In this document: positions 35,410 through 45,288 of the stretch, one piece after another | Layout: each line of letters begins with the position of its first letter | Numbering within the stretch: position 1 is the stretch's first letter | Assembly: GCA_037447455.1 (NCBI GenBank) | Contig: JBBIGQ010000011.1 | Location: forward strand, 1-64,000 | Length of the DNA: 64,000 nt | DNA from: BPGX01 sp037447455 | GTDB taxonomy: Bacteria > Bacteroidota > Bacteroidia > B-17B0 > Aurantibacillaceae | Direction: 5' to 3' | Notes under the pieces: generated by a model | Database searches by the model: none | The model's input: only the letters and a program-made list of their open reading frames with translations | Told to the model about the DNA's origin: nothing | Position numbers and translations under genes: made by a program

Positions 35410-36866
35410 TTTTTAATCAACAATTTTTCTCCTATTTTTACTTTATGTTGAATACTCACATTATTCCACTCTGCCAAATCTTTTATTTCCACATTGTATT
35501 TTCTTGCAATAGAATAAATGCTTTCTCCTTTTTTTACGGTATGATAAAATTCTTTTACCTCCACTTGTCTTATATTTTTCAAACTATCTACAAGTGTTTC
35601 TTTGAATTCTTGTTTTTTTTCAGCAAGTACTGAATTATCAGAGCGCTTTATTGGTTTATAAATAATCAAACGTTTTCCCGGACGTAAACCCTTTCGCCCA
35701 ATAAAATTCCACGTTTTCAAATCCTGCACGGTGACACCATATTTCTTGGCAATTGTCTTTAAGTTCTCTCCCTTACGAACTTTATGTACAATTTTTTCTT
35801 CCTGTGTATTCAATTGTTCCGCTACTAACGGATTCTTTTTTTGCGATTGCACAAATGCATAAATTTCCCCTTCATTACTTAAAAACAAAGCGATTTTCTC
35901 TTTTGGTAATGTCAAAGTATACCCCCCTTCAGGAAGGATATTTTTTCGGTACTGCGGATTAAAGTATGCTATTTCTTCAACAGGCACATCTAACAATTGT
36001 GATATTTGTTCAAAACTCATCGCATCTTTTAAAACAACTGTATCTAATTCAAAGTATGTTTTTTTAGGAACTGCAGGAATGATATTGTGTTCTGAATAAT
36101 AATTCATCACATAATTGGCTGCAATAAAAGCCGGCACATACCCTTGTGTTTCTCTTGGTAAGTAGGGGCGAATTTCCCAATAAGTTGTTTTTCCTCCGCT
36201 TCTTCGGATGGCTTTACTAATAGCACCGGGACCTGCATTATAAGCCGCTAAAACCATTTGCCAATCCTTAAAAATACTATACAAGTACTTCAGGTATTCG
36301 GCCGCAGCAATAGTTGATTTAAAGGGATCACAACGTTCATCTACATAAGAAGTAACTTTCAGTCCAAAAAGTTTTCCAGTAGGATACATAAACTGCCATA
36401 ACCCTTGTGCGCCCGCTCTGGAACGTGCATTTGGATTCAACGCCGATTCTATCACCGCTAAATGTTTTAATTCCAATGGCAAATTATACCTGTCCAACAC
36501 CTGCTCAAATAAAGGATAATACAAGTGCGACAGAGCAATTAACCGACTTAACAAATCACGTTTTTTAATAGTATACAACCCAATATATCCCTTTACGTGT
36601 GCGTTATATACCAAATCAAACGGCGATTGAACATTTAACTTTGCCAACCGGGCCTCATATACATAATCCTCATAACGTGGCACACTATCTGGTGTAAAAT
36701 GAAACTTATTATTCTTATTAAAATTTCCTTTTTGAAAAAATTTTTCTAAAACTTTTTTATTGTATAAACTATCTAACATCGCAGCAATCGGGTCGTCCTC
36801 CAACAAAATCTGTTGAGAATACATTAAAACAGGAAAAAGCAGAAGTAGAATGATTCGTTTTTTCAT
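35406..36866 (-). CDS. MltD-like lytic transglycosylase with two LysM domains
   Basis: 486 residues with a signal peptide (ILLLLFPVLMYSQQ). The transglycosylase SLT domain (about 115-270) carries the catalytic Glu in AVIESALNPNA, then SRAGAQGLWQFM and YNAGPGAISKAI. LysM domains lie near 342-388 (HKVRKGENLKTIAKKYG) and 440-486 (HTVKKGESIYSIARKYN) and bind peptidoglycan. It cleaves peptidoglycan in the periplasm during growth or envelope assembly. It overlaps aroQ, so the two are co-transcribed. Confidence 0.9.
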   Translation of the reverse strand: MKKRIILLLLFPVLMYSQQILLEDDPIAAMLDSLYNKKVLEKFFQKGNFNKNNKFHFTPDSVPRYEDYVYEARLAKLNVQSPFDLVYNAHVKGYIGLYTIKKRDLLSRLIALSHLYYPLFEQVLDRYNLPLELKHLAVIESALNPNARSRAGAQGLWQFMYPTGKLFGLKVTSYVDERCDPFKSTIAAAEYLKYLYSIFKDWQMVLAAYNAGPGAISKAIRRSGGKTTYWEIRPYLPRETQGYVPAFIAANYVMNYYSEHNIIPAVPKKTYFELDTVVLKDAMSFEQISQLLDVPVEEIAYFNPQYRKNILPEGGYTLTLPKEKIALFLSNEGEIYAFVQSQKKNPLVAEQLNTQEEKIVHKVRKGENLKTIAKKYGVTVQDLKTWNFIGRKGLRPGKRLIIYKPIKRSDNSVLAEKKQEFKETLVDSLKNIRQVEVKEFYHTVKKGESIYSIARKYNVEIKDLAEWNNVSIQHKVKIGEKLLIKK

Positions 36867-37262
36867 CTTTATCGTATTTCAGATGCAAATAAATCTGTTT
36901 TTTTTATAATCTCCAAATATTTTACGAAAAAACAACATCTATTATGCACTTTAATTATTTGAATGCACTTATTTTTTGATGGTCGGTAAAATACCCATTT
37001 GATTAGAAATTTAACTGATTGAAAATCAATAATTTACATAAAAACAAGTCCTAAATAATTGAAAATCATCAACTTAACAAACACCGCTCCTCAATGTTAC
37101 ATATTTTTACTCAATGAAACATAGTATTCACTCAAAAAAACAATTAATTCACTCAATTTATATTTTCAAACATAAAATTTAACTAACTGAGAATCAAACA
37201 ATTAAATAAAAACATGTAACTTTTCGTAAAATTAATCGTTATATTTAGTAAATTTCGCACCA
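36867..37262. promoter_or_regulatory. Repeat-rich regulatory region upstream of the sigma-factor gene
   Basis: A 396-base spacer between divergent genes. It contains (i) a 43-base imperfect direct repeat, 37007-37049 and 37175-37217, with 35 of 43 identical; (ii) the word TGAAAATCA or TGAGAATCA within each copy plus a third TGAAAATCA near 37061; (iii) CTCAA at 37090, 37110, 37131 and 37152, spaced 20, 21 and 21 bases, two helical turns, the last two as TTCACTCAA; (iv) CTCAATGnnACATA twice at 37090 and 37110. This looks like an array of protein binding sites. TATATTTA near 37241 could be a variant -7 element. Confidence 0.55.
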
Positions 37263-37874
37263 ATGAAACCAATATCCAAACATCATCTTACTGTTCAGGA
37301 AATAGAACACGAGTTTCAGATTATTGAACAGTCCAAGAAGGATATTGATGCTTTCAAACCTCTCTACAATAAATACTACACTGAAATTCGTACAAGTGTA
37401 GAAAACACATTATTTGCTAAATATAACATCAAAAACGAAGCATTAACAAAAGACCTCACCGCCTCCGTATTTGAATGCGCTTTAAGTAAATTACATCAGT
37501 ACCAGCCCGTTAAAGGAACTCCCTTTAAAAGTTGGCTTTATCGCATCATGCAAAACGAAATTACCTCCTACATCCGAAAAAATACTATTCGTGATAAACA
37601 CGAAAAATTTATTGAACAAACTCTTCCCAAATACGATGAAATTACGCTCTTCAGTGCCCAATCTACCCATTTGGAAACTAAATTAAAATTCTTGAAAAAA
37701 TACATACCCACTCTTGCCAATAACGACCAGCTACTTATTCAGTATCGTTTCTTCAACGACTACTCTTACAAACAAATTGCCCAAATCATGGGGTTAAGTG
37801 AAAACAGTTTACGCACCAGAATGACCCGTCTCCTCAAAAAGATTCAAAATTACATTGAAACAAAAGGTGCATAA
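37263..37874 (+). CDS. ECF-type RNA polymerase sigma-70 factor
   Basis: 203 residues. Sigma region 2 spans about 25-110 (AFKPLYNKYY, GTPFKSWLYRIMQNEITSYIRK). A linker leads to region 4 near 145-198 with helix-turn-helix YKQIAQIMGLSENSLRTRMTRLLKKI. Regions 1 and 3 are absent, as in extracytoplasmic-function sigma factors. No anti-sigma gene is adjacent. The upstream region carries phased repeats that suggest tight control. Confidence 0.88.
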   Translation: MKPISKHHLTVQEIEHEFQIIEQSKKDIDAFKPLYNKYYTEIRTSVENTLFAKYNIKNEALTKDLTASVFECALSKLHQYQPVKGTPFKSWLYRIMQNEITSYIRKNTIRDKHEKFIEQTLPKYDEITLFSAQSTHLETKLKFLKKYIPTLANNDQLLIQYRFFNDYSYKQIAQIMGLSENSLRTRMTRLLKKIQNYIETKGA

Positions 37875-38146
37875 TATTCCTACCTCACTTCTGTCTAAAT
37901 CAAGTTTCTTTTAGTACCTTAAACTTTTCTAGTGTATTCGCCCCGGGTTTTTTATTAAACGTTCTATCTGAAGTGTGGTGATGTTTTTTTAATATGAAAC
38001 TTCCATTCACTACTTGTTTGTTGTAAATATCTCTTCTCCTTTTCACAATTTTATCATACTCAATTATTGTACATCCATAAAAAAATCAACAAAATAATTT
38101 GCATAAACCAATCCTTACAATTACTTTTACCAACTCACTAAAAAAA

Positions 38147-39010
38147 ATGAATCCATCATCTGCCAAATATATTTACAACGGTGAACTCGTTACCGCCTCT
38201 CAAATTATTCATTTGGCTTTTTCAAACCGCGCTTTTCGCTTTGGTGATGCCTTGTTTGAAACCATTCGTTATTCCAACAAAAATATTCTGTTTTTGGCCG
38301 ATCATGTTTTACGATTAAAATTAAGCATGCCCATTCTAAAGATGAAAATTCCCCCACATTTTTCATTTGAGTATTTCTTAAACAAAATATCCGACCTTAT
38401 TTACGCTAACAACCTGCAAGATAAAAATGCCCGCATTCGCTTAACGGTCTTCAGAAAAGGGAAAGGCACTTACTATCCCGAAACAAACGAAATCAATTTT
38501 TTATTAGAAGCAGAAGAATTAGAAAACACCTACTATCCCTTACCCTCAAACGGCTTGGTTATTGACCTTTTCAAAGACCTGTTTAAACCCATCAATCGTT
38601 TATCAAACTTAAAAACCGGTAATGCTTTAATTTATGTACTAGCCGCCATCAACCGCGATTTTCTAAAATTAGATGATTGTTTTATTATGAATGAAAAAGG
38701 CCACATCTGCGAAGCCACTTCTTCAAACGTCTTTGCTATAAAAGGCAATATGGTAATGACGCCCCCTCTTACCGAAGGATGCGTCAGTGGAATTTTACGC
38801 AATCAGATTAAAAAAATTACTGAAAATAAAAAATTATTATTTATAGAAAAACCTTTTACTTCACATACACTCATAGATGCCGACGAAGTATTTATCACCA
38901 ATACCATACAAGGTGTTCAATGGATAAGACAATTTCAAACAAAAATTTATGAAAAGAAAAGCACAACGCAAATGTTTGTAGAAACATTAAATGAAATCAT
39001 CAAAAACTAA
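38147..39010 (+). CDS. Class IV aminotransferase (PabC/IlvE/D-amino acid transaminase superfamily)
   Basis: 287 residues from the ATG at 38147, preferred over a TTG at 38099 because homologues start near YNGELV. Family features: FGDALFETIRY, RIRLTVFRKGKG, PLP-lysine in RLSNLKTGNALIYVLAA, and EATSSNVFAIKG. Such proteins act as aminodeoxychorismate lyase (folate), branched-chain or D-amino acid transaminases; length suits PabC-like or D-AAT-like members but does not decide. It lies 33 bases before pyrF. Confidence 0.82.
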   Translation: MNPSSAKYIYNGELVTASQIIHLAFSNRAFRFGDALFETIRYSNKNILFLADHVLRLKLSMPILKMKIPPHFSFEYFLNKISDLIYANNLQDKNARIRLTVFRKGKGTYYPETNEINFLLEAEELENTYYPLPSNGLVIDLFKDLFKPINRLSNLKTGNALIYVLAAINRDFLKLDDCFIMNEKGHICEATSSNVFAIKGNMVMTPPLTEGCVSGILRNQIKKITENKKLLFIEKPFTSHTLIDADEVFITNTIQGVQWIRQFQTKIYEKKSTTQMFVETLNEIIKN

Positions 39011-39043
39011 AACTATTTTTAATCGTTTTAAACGTTCATTTAT

Positions 39044-39877
39044 ATGAACAAGCAACAACTCATCCATCAAATCAAACAAAAAAAATCTTTTTTGTGTGTT
39101 GGACTTGATCCTGATGTAGAAAAAATACCTCCTCATCTTTTAAATGAACCTGATCCAATCTTTGAATTTAATTCCGCTATCCTTGACGCTACACACCCGT
39201 ATTGTATTGCTTACAAACCCAACTTTGCATTTTACGAAATGTACGGCTCACAAGGCATTCAAAGTTTAGAAAAAACCATTCGTTACATTAAAATGAACTA
39301 CCCCGACCTGTTTATCATCGCGGATGCAAAACGCGGCGATATCGGTAATACCTCTGAAAAATACGCCCAATCTGTTTTTGAAAAATTAAACTGTGATGCT
39401 ATCACCGTCTCCCCATATATGGGAAAGGACTCTGTTCTCCCATTTTTGAAATATCCTGATAAATGGGCTATTATTTTAGGCATCACCAGTAATGAAGGGT
39501 CCGCCGATTTTCAGTTAATGTCTTGCAAAAACAACCTGCCTCTTTACCAATTAATAATTAAAACATCCAAAGAATGGGGAACACCTGAAAACACCATGTT
39601 TGTAATCGGGGCAACACACCATCCGGAAATTTTTTCTACCATTCGCCAAATTATTCCGGAACACTTTATTTTAATTCCCGGCATTGGTGCACAAGGGGGC
39701 GAGTTAGAGCAAGTGTGCCATTATACCTTAAACAACGAAATTGGTATTATCGTTAATATTTCCAGAAACATACTCTACGCAGATAATAATGAAAATTTTG
39801 CTTTAGCAGCCAAAATTCAAGCACAATACTATCAACAGAAAATGGAACAAATTCTTAAGAGTAAAAATCTTCTATGA
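39044..39877 (+). CDS. pyrF: Orotidine 5'-phosphate decarboxylase (long type)
   Basis: 277 residues, the longer PyrF subfamily. Last step of UMP synthesis. Motifs LCVGLDPDVEKIP, FIIADAKRGDIGNTS (catalytic Lys-Asp array) and VIGATHHPE with LIPGIGAQGG. Stop overlaps the bshA start as ATGA (39874-39877), so the two are translationally coupled. Confidence 0.93.
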   Translation: MNKQQLIHQIKQKKSFLCVGLDPDVEKIPPHLLNEPDPIFEFNSAILDATHPYCIAYKPNFAFYEMYGSQGIQSLEKTIRYIKMNYPDLFIIADAKRGDIGNTSEKYAQSVFEKLNCDAITVSPYMGKDSVLPFLKYPDKWAIILGITSNEGSADFQLMSCKNNLPLYQLIIKTSKEWGTPENTMFVIGATHHPEIFSTIRQIIPEHFILIPGIGAQGGELEQVCHYTLNNEIGIIVNISRNILYADNNENFALAAKIQAQYYQQKMEQILKSKNLL

Positions 39878-40998
39878 ACATTGGCATTGTTTGTTACCCA
39901 ACTTTTGGTGGAAGTGGTGCTGTAGCCACTGAATTAGGTAAAGCGCTGGCAAACAAAGGACATAAAGTTCATTTTATTTCATATAACCTTCCGTTCAAAC
40001 TGAATCACTTCAATGAAAACATCATCTATCACGAAGTCGATTGGTACGAATATCCTTTATTTGAATACCAACCTTATGAATCTGCACTAACCAGTAAAAT
40101 TGTAGATGTCGCACTATATGAAACATTAGATATTTTGCATGTACACTATGCCATTCCACACGCTTCTGCAGCTTACATGGCAAAGCAAATCTTAAAATCT
40201 AAAAAAATCCATCTTCCATACATTACTACTCTTCACGGCACAGATATTACCCTTGTCGGAAAAGACCCCTCTTTTGAACCCGTCATTTGCTTTTCACTTA
40301 ATAACAGCGATGCCATTACCGCCGTCTCCAAATCCTTAAAAAAAGAAACACTACAAACATTCAAAATTGACACCCATGTAGAAGTCATTCATAACTTTAT
40401 AGATTTCAATAAACTTCAACACATCAAACAAAATGCACAATGCTGCATTTCTAATAAATCTGCAAATGAAAAAATTCTAATGCACATATCTAACTTCCGT
40501 AAAGTAAAACGAATTGATGATGTTGTCAAAGTTTTTGCCATCGTTCGGAAAAAAATACCCTCTAAACTTGTATTGGTAGGCGATGGACCCGAAAAACCTT
40601 TCATTGAACGACTGACCAGAGATTTAAAATTACAGCAAGACATTATTTTCACCGGTAGAATTGCAGAACCATTAGAAATTTTAGCATCCGCAGACGTATT
40701 CTTACTCCCCAGCGAAACAGAAAGTTTTGGTCTATCAGCACTAGAAGCCATGGCATTAGGAATACCCATCATCAGCAGTAACAGTGGCGGAATCACCGAA
40801 GTAAACATACACGGTAAGACCGGATTTACCTGTCTGGTAGGCGATGTTGCCAGCATGGCCAATTATGCTATAGAACTTTTAAAGAATACTGAAAAACATG
40901 CACAATTCAAAAAGAATGCTATTGAACAAGCCAAAAAATTTGATATGAAATGGATATTACCCAAATATTTAAATCTGTATGATAAAGTGATAAAATAA
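39874..40998 (+). CDS. bshA: N-acetyl-alpha-D-glucosaminyl L-malate synthase (bacillithiol, GT4)
   Basis: 374 residues. First step of bacillithiol synthesis, transferring GlcNAc from UDP-GlcNAc to malate. The N-terminus CYPTFGGSGAVATELG and HVHYAIPHASAAYMA are BshA-specific. The C-terminal GT-B half has LVLVGDGPEK and the EX7E motif around SETESFGLSALEAMALG. Bacillithiol is the low-molecular-weight thiol of many Bacteroidota. Coupled to pyrF. Confidence 0.92.
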   Translation: MNIGIVCYPTFGGSGAVATELGKALANKGHKVHFISYNLPFKLNHFNENIIYHEVDWYEYPLFEYQPYESALTSKIVDVALYETLDILHVHYAIPHASAAYMAKQILKSKKIHLPYITTLHGTDITLVGKDPSFEPVICFSLNNSDAITAVSKSLKKETLQTFKIDTHVEVIHNFIDFNKLQHIKQNAQCCISNKSANEKILMHISNFRKVKRIDDVVKVFAIVRKKIPSKLVLVGDGPEKPFIERLTRDLKLQQDIIFTGRIAEPLEILASADVFLLPSETESFGLSALEAMALGIPIISSNSGGITEVNIHGKTGFTCLVGDVASMANYAIELLKNTEKHAQFKKNAIEQAKKFDMKWILPKYLNLYDKVIK

Positions 40999-41188
40999 TT
41001 TTCGTCCTATACCCAAAAACAAATAATGTGAATGGCATATATTCTGTACAATGTTTTCATCTAATCGCCCCCAAAAATCAAATAGCAGAAAGAAACAAGA
41101 TGCACTGCGAATAGTAATATTTTTTGAATAGAAACTTTTTCAATTAAATAACTTGGGATTATTATTCGTAAATTTCAGCAAAAAATTT

Positions 41189-41713
41189 ATGAACCCTTGG
41201 ATACAACTTTTACAAATTGTTTTACCCTCTTTATTAACAGCAGGTGTTATTTTTTTTATTGTACGAGAATTCTTTAAGTCCGAAGAAAAAAGAAAAGAAA
41301 TGGAATTAAAAAAACAACTGAGTACCCAAATCACACCAATGAAAGTGCAGGCCTATGAACGAATGGTTATTTTTTTAGAACGGCTCAATCCCACTTCATT
41401 AGTTATTCGCGTAAATAAACAAAATATGACCAACAAACAATTACACCATACACTCGTCCACACTATTAAGCAAGAATACGAACACAACCTTTCACAACAA
41501 CTCTTTATCTCCTCCGGCGCATGGGAACTCATTAAAACAGCCAAAGAAGAAACCATAAAAATCATTAACATTGCCTATTCAAAAGTACAACCCGACAACT
41601 CAAGCAATGAACTTTCTCTAGCCATTGTCAATATGATTAGTTCAATAGACAAAAAACTACCTCACGAAATTGCATTAGAGTATCTTAAAAAAGAAGCCAC
41701 ACAATTTTTGTAA
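41189..41713 (+). CDS. Small membrane-anchored protein preceding methylmalonyl-CoA mutase
   Basis: 174 residues from the ATG at 41189; a TTG-initiated longer frame at 41153 is less likely. One N-terminal transmembrane helix (LLQIVLPSLLTAGVIFFIVREFF), then a helical, charged cytoplasmic domain (PMKVQAYERMVIFLERLNP). It is a family of unknown function; the stop is 10 bases before mutA, suggesting one operon with the mutase. Confidence 0.65.
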   Translation: MNPWIQLLQIVLPSLLTAGVIFFIVREFFKSEEKRKEMELKKQLSTQITPMKVQAYERMVIFLERLNPTSLVIRVNKQNMTNKQLHHTLVHTIKQEYEHNLSQQLFISSGAWELIKTAKEETIKIINIAYSKVQPDNSSNELSLAIVNMISSIDKKLPHEIALEYLKKEATQFL

Positions 41714-41723
41714 AACAATCTAT

Positions 41724-43070
41724 ATGAAACTCTTTGACGAATTTTCGCCCTCTACTGCAAAAGATTGGGAAGAAAAAATTATAAAAGACCTTAAACTAAA
41801 AAGTTTAAATGAATTACTATGGAAAACCACTGAAGGGCTCGACATTCTTCCCTTTTACATGCAGGAACATCTCACTGAAAAAAATCCGCCAACTATTTTT
41901 ACACACTCTGATTGGGAAATTGCCCCATTCATCCCTTCCGAACATCCCGAAGAAGAATTAAATGAATACATTTTGAAATCGCTGAATGGCGGCGCAAGTG
42001 GCATTAGCATCACCTTTTTTGAAGACAAAAATTTTGATGAAATTTTTAATAACATATCGCTTCCCAACATCTACACAAACATTAATATCTCTTTTGATGC
42101 CATCCGCTTATTAAAAAAATTAGAACCCACCTATACTTCCATCAATCATTTTACACAACAAAAATTATGCTACATCCATCTGGACCCCATTTTCTTATTT
42201 GAAAAATTTGGAGAGTGGCATATTGATAAAGAATCCGATCTAAGTGTTTTAGAAACCCTTAATCATATTCCAGTCAATGCCACACTCTATAAAGAAACCG
42301 GCGCAAATGTGATTCAGGAACTCTTTTATACACTAGCACATCTCAATGAATATCTCTATTTTTTAGAACAAAAAAAAACACTCCATTCCTTCCGACACAT
42401 TCATATTCAGACCTCTATAGGCAATTCTTTTTTCACAGAAATCGCTAAGCTCAGAGCATTAAGAATTTTAATTCAACACCTACTCAAAGAATATAAACAT
42501 TCGGCGGAATTATACATCCACGCTCAAACCAGTTTGATCAACAAAAGTTATTTAGACCTTCACAATAACTTAATCCGGACCACAACAGAATCTATAAGTG
42601 CCATATTCGGCGGGGCCAATGCTATCTCTATTTTACCTTATGATTATCCCTTTAATAAAATCTCGGACTTCTCTTTAAGAATGTCAAGAAACCAACTTTT
42701 AATTATGAAAGAAGAGAGTTTTCTCAACAAAGTAGCTGATGTATCGTCTGGTAATCCATTTGTTGAAAATTACACACAAATGTTGGTAGAAAAGGCCTAT
42801 CAGGGATTTTTAGAAATAGAAAAAAAAGGCGGGCTTATCAAGTTATTGGAAAACGGAGAAATTCAAACTATCTTACAACAAACATTTGAAAATGAATTGC
42901 AACACTATATGACAAACAATGCCTTACTCATTGGTGTAAATAAATATCCTAATCCGCATCAAACAACAATCACAGAATTTTATTACAACATCCACCCTAC
43001 TAATGCCCCAAAAACTTTAATCAGCAAACGCTACACCGAAACATTTGAACATCAAAAATCAAACGTATGA
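41724..43070 (+). CDS. mutA: Methylmalonyl-CoA mutase small (beta) subunit, short form
   Basis: 448 residues. It resembles the mutase TIM-barrel domain (LFDEFSPSTAKDWEEKI start; LNGGASGISITF, TETSISAIFGGANAISI-like segment) but lacks a C-terminal B12-binding domain, so it is the non-catalytic partner. It overlaps mutB by ATGA (43067-43070), giving 1:1 coupling. With MutB it interconverts succinyl-CoA and (R)-methylmalonyl-CoA in propionate metabolism. Confidence 0.9.
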   Translation: MKLFDEFSPSTAKDWEEKIIKDLKLKSLNELLWKTTEGLDILPFYMQEHLTEKNPPTIFTHSDWEIAPFIPSEHPEEELNEYILKSLNGGASGISITFFEDKNFDEIFNNISLPNIYTNINISFDAIRLLKKLEPTYTSINHFTQQKLCYIHLDPIFLFEKFGEWHIDKESDLSVLETLNHIPVNATLYKETGANVIQELFYTLAHLNEYLYFLEQKKTLHSFRHIHIQTSIGNSFFTEIAKLRALRILIQHLLKEYKHSAELYIHAQTSLINKSYLDLHNNLIRTTTESISAIFGGANAISILPYDYPFNKISDFSLRMSRNQLLIMKEESFLNKVADVSSGNPFVENYTQMLVEKAYQGFLEIEKKGGLIKLLENGEIQTILQQTFENELQHYMTNNALLIGVNKYPNPHQTTITEFYYNIHPTNAPKTLISKRYTETFEHQKSNV

Positions 43071-45193
43071 GAAAACTTTTTTCAAATACCATCCAATACC
43101 CTTCTAACAAAGTTTCCTCCAACATTCATAAATACCTGACAGCCGAACAAATAGAAATCAAAAACATCTATACCTCTGAAGATCTGAAAGATTCAGAGCA
43201 CCTTAATTTTGTGGCCGGCCTTCCACCCTTTTTACGCGGTCCTTATTCCAACATGTACACAAAAAGTCCATGGACCATTCGTCAATACGCCGGATTTAGC
43301 ACTGCCGAAGAAAGCAATGCCTTTTACAAAAAAAACTTAGCCGCCGGTCAAAAAGGATTATCCGTAGCATTTGATCTGGCCACACACCGTGGTTATGACA
43401 GCGATCATCCAAGAGTAGTGGGGGATGTAGGAAAAGCAGGGGTGGCCATTGACACGGTGGAAGACATGAAAATTCTTTTTGACCAAATACCTTTGGATCA
43501 AATCAGCGTTTCAATGACCATGAACGGCGCTGTCATTCCCGTAATGGCATTTTACATAGTCGCCGCCGAAGAGCAAGGTGTCAAACAAGAGCAATTAAGT
43601 GGCACCATCCAGAATGATATTCTAAAAGAATTCATGGTTCGTAATACTTACATCTATCCTCCTGAGCCATCCATGAAAATCATTGGAGATATTTTTGCCT
43701 ATACAGCTCAACACATGCCAAAGTTCAATTCTATTTCCATCAGTGGTTATCACATGCAGGAAGCAGGTGCCACGGCCGATATCGAAATGGCTTATACACT
43801 TGCCGATGGACTTGAATACATCCGCACGGGCTTAAAAGCGGGCTTAAAAATTGATGATTTTGCCCCACGGCTTTCGTTTTTTTGGGGAATTGGAATGAAT
43901 TTTTTCATGGAAATTGCAAAGATGCGTGCCGCCCGAATGCTCTGGACCAAAATGGTCAAGCCATTTAACCCTAAAAATGAAAAATCCATGGCACTTCGCA
44001 CGCATTGTCAAACCAGCGGTTGGAGTTTAACAGCACAAGATCCGTTCAACAACATAACCCGAACAACTATTGAAGCATTAGCCGCTGTATTCGGACATAC
44101 TCAAAGTTTACACACTAATTCCTTAGATGAAGCGCTGACCTTACCTACCGAATTCAGTGCAAGAATTGCCAGAAACACACAACTCATTCTACAACATGAA
44201 TTGAACATTACAAAAGTAATTGATCCATGGGGCGGCTCGTATTACTTAGAATATCTTACGCATCATCTTGCTCACAAGGCCCGGCAAATCATCCAGGAAA
44301 TAGAACAACTCGGCGGTATGACCCAAGCGATTATGCAAGGATTACCACAAAGAAAAATAGAAGAAGTATCTGCGGCTAAACAAGCACGAATTGATAGTCG
44401 TAAAGATGTCATCGTGGGCGTGAATGATTATAGGGTGAACGAAGAAACTAAAATTGACATTTTAGAAGTAGACAATACAGCCGTTCGGCAAAATCAAATA
44501 GAACGTTTACAAAAAATCAAAAAAGAAAGAAACGCAACAGAAGTAGAAGCCGCTTTAAATCAACTCACTAAGGCCGCACAAGACGGAAAAGCCAACTTAT
44601 TGGAACTGGCTATAATGGCTGCAAGAAAAAGAGTAACACTTGGTGAAATATCCATGGCTCTTGAAAAAGTATACGGCCGCTATCAGGCCAGACCAAATAC
44701 CATAACCGGTGTATATATGAATGCATCCCATAATAAAAAAGAATTAGAAGCCATTCGTGCTTTGTCAGATCAGTTTGCTCAACAAGCAGGAAGACGACCA
44801 AGAATCATGATTGCTAAACTTGGACAAGATGGGCACGACCGCGGTGCAAAGGTAGTCGCCACGGCCTACGCCGACATGGGTTTTGATGTGGACTTAGGAC
44901 CACTTTTTCAAACTCCGGAAGAAGCCGTTAAACAAGCCATTGAAAACGATGTACACACTCTGGCTATTTCCAGCTTGGCCGGTGGACACAAAACGTTGGT
45001 ACCACAAGTGATACAGGAATTAAAAAAATACAAAAGGGGCGATATTGTTGTAGTGGCTGGTGGTGTTATCCCACCACAAGATTATGATTTTTTGTATAAG
45101 GCAGGTGTAAAGTTTATATTCGGACCGGGCACTTCTAACCTATCTTCTGCTCAACAACTTTTAGAGTATTTGATAAAACATTTTATGGTTTAA
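43067..45193 (+). CDS. mutB: Methylmalonyl-CoA mutase large (catalytic) subunit
   Basis: 708 residues. The catalytic barrel includes RGPYSNMYTKSPWTIRQYAGFSTAEESN (substrate-binding, given in two parts), VSMTMNGAVIPVMAFYI and GFFMEIAKMRAARMLW-like segments. The C-terminal B12-binding domain (about 575-705) has GQDGHDRGAKVVA with the cobalt-coordinating His, and SSLAGGHKTL. It needs adenosylcobalamin; no riboswitch is evident upstream. Full length for the family. Confidence 0.95.
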   Translation: MRKLFSNTIQYPSNKVSSNIHKYLTAEQIEIKNIYTSEDLKDSEHLNFVAGLPPFLRGPYSNMYTKSPWTIRQYAGFSTAEESNAFYKKNLAAGQKGLSVAFDLATHRGYDSDHPRVVGDVGKAGVAIDTVEDMKILFDQIPLDQISVSMTMNGAVIPVMAFYIVAAEEQGVKQEQLSGTIQNDILKEFMVRNTYIYPPEPSMKIIGDIFAYTAQHMPKFNSISISGYHMQEAGATADIEMAYTLADGLEYIRTGLKAGLKIDDFAPRLSFFWGIGMNFFMEIAKMRAARMLWTKMVKPFNPKNEKSMALRTHCQTSGWSLTAQDPFNNITRTTIEALAAVFGHTQSLHTNSLDEALTLPTEFSARIARNTQLILQHELNITKVIDPWGGSYYLEYLTHHLAHKARQIIQEIEQLGGMTQAIMQGLPQRKIEEVSAAKQARIDSRKDVIVGVNDYRVNEETKIDILEVDNTAVRQNQIERLQKIKKERNATEVEAALNQLTKAAQDGKANLLELAIMAARKRVTLGEISMALEKVYGRYQARPNTITGVYMNASHNKKELEAIRALSDQFAQQAGRRPRIMIAKLGQDGHDRGAKVVATAYADMGFDVDLGPLFQTPEEAVKQAIENDVHTLAISSLAGGHKTLVPQVIQELKKYKRGDIVVVAGGVIPPQDYDFLYKAGVKFIFGPGTSNLSSAQQLLEYLIKHFMV

Positions 45194-45288
45194 TTAATTG
45201 AAAACCATTCATCTTTTTCTATTTCTACTTATCACTATTTACAAACTCTCTTTTTATTGAAAGTATTTAAATATATTTAGCCCCAAAA

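Noticed and set aside
41189..45193. Cobalamin riboswitch before the mutase operon
   Set aside because: The short AT-rich leader has no B12-box-like sequence or long structured region.
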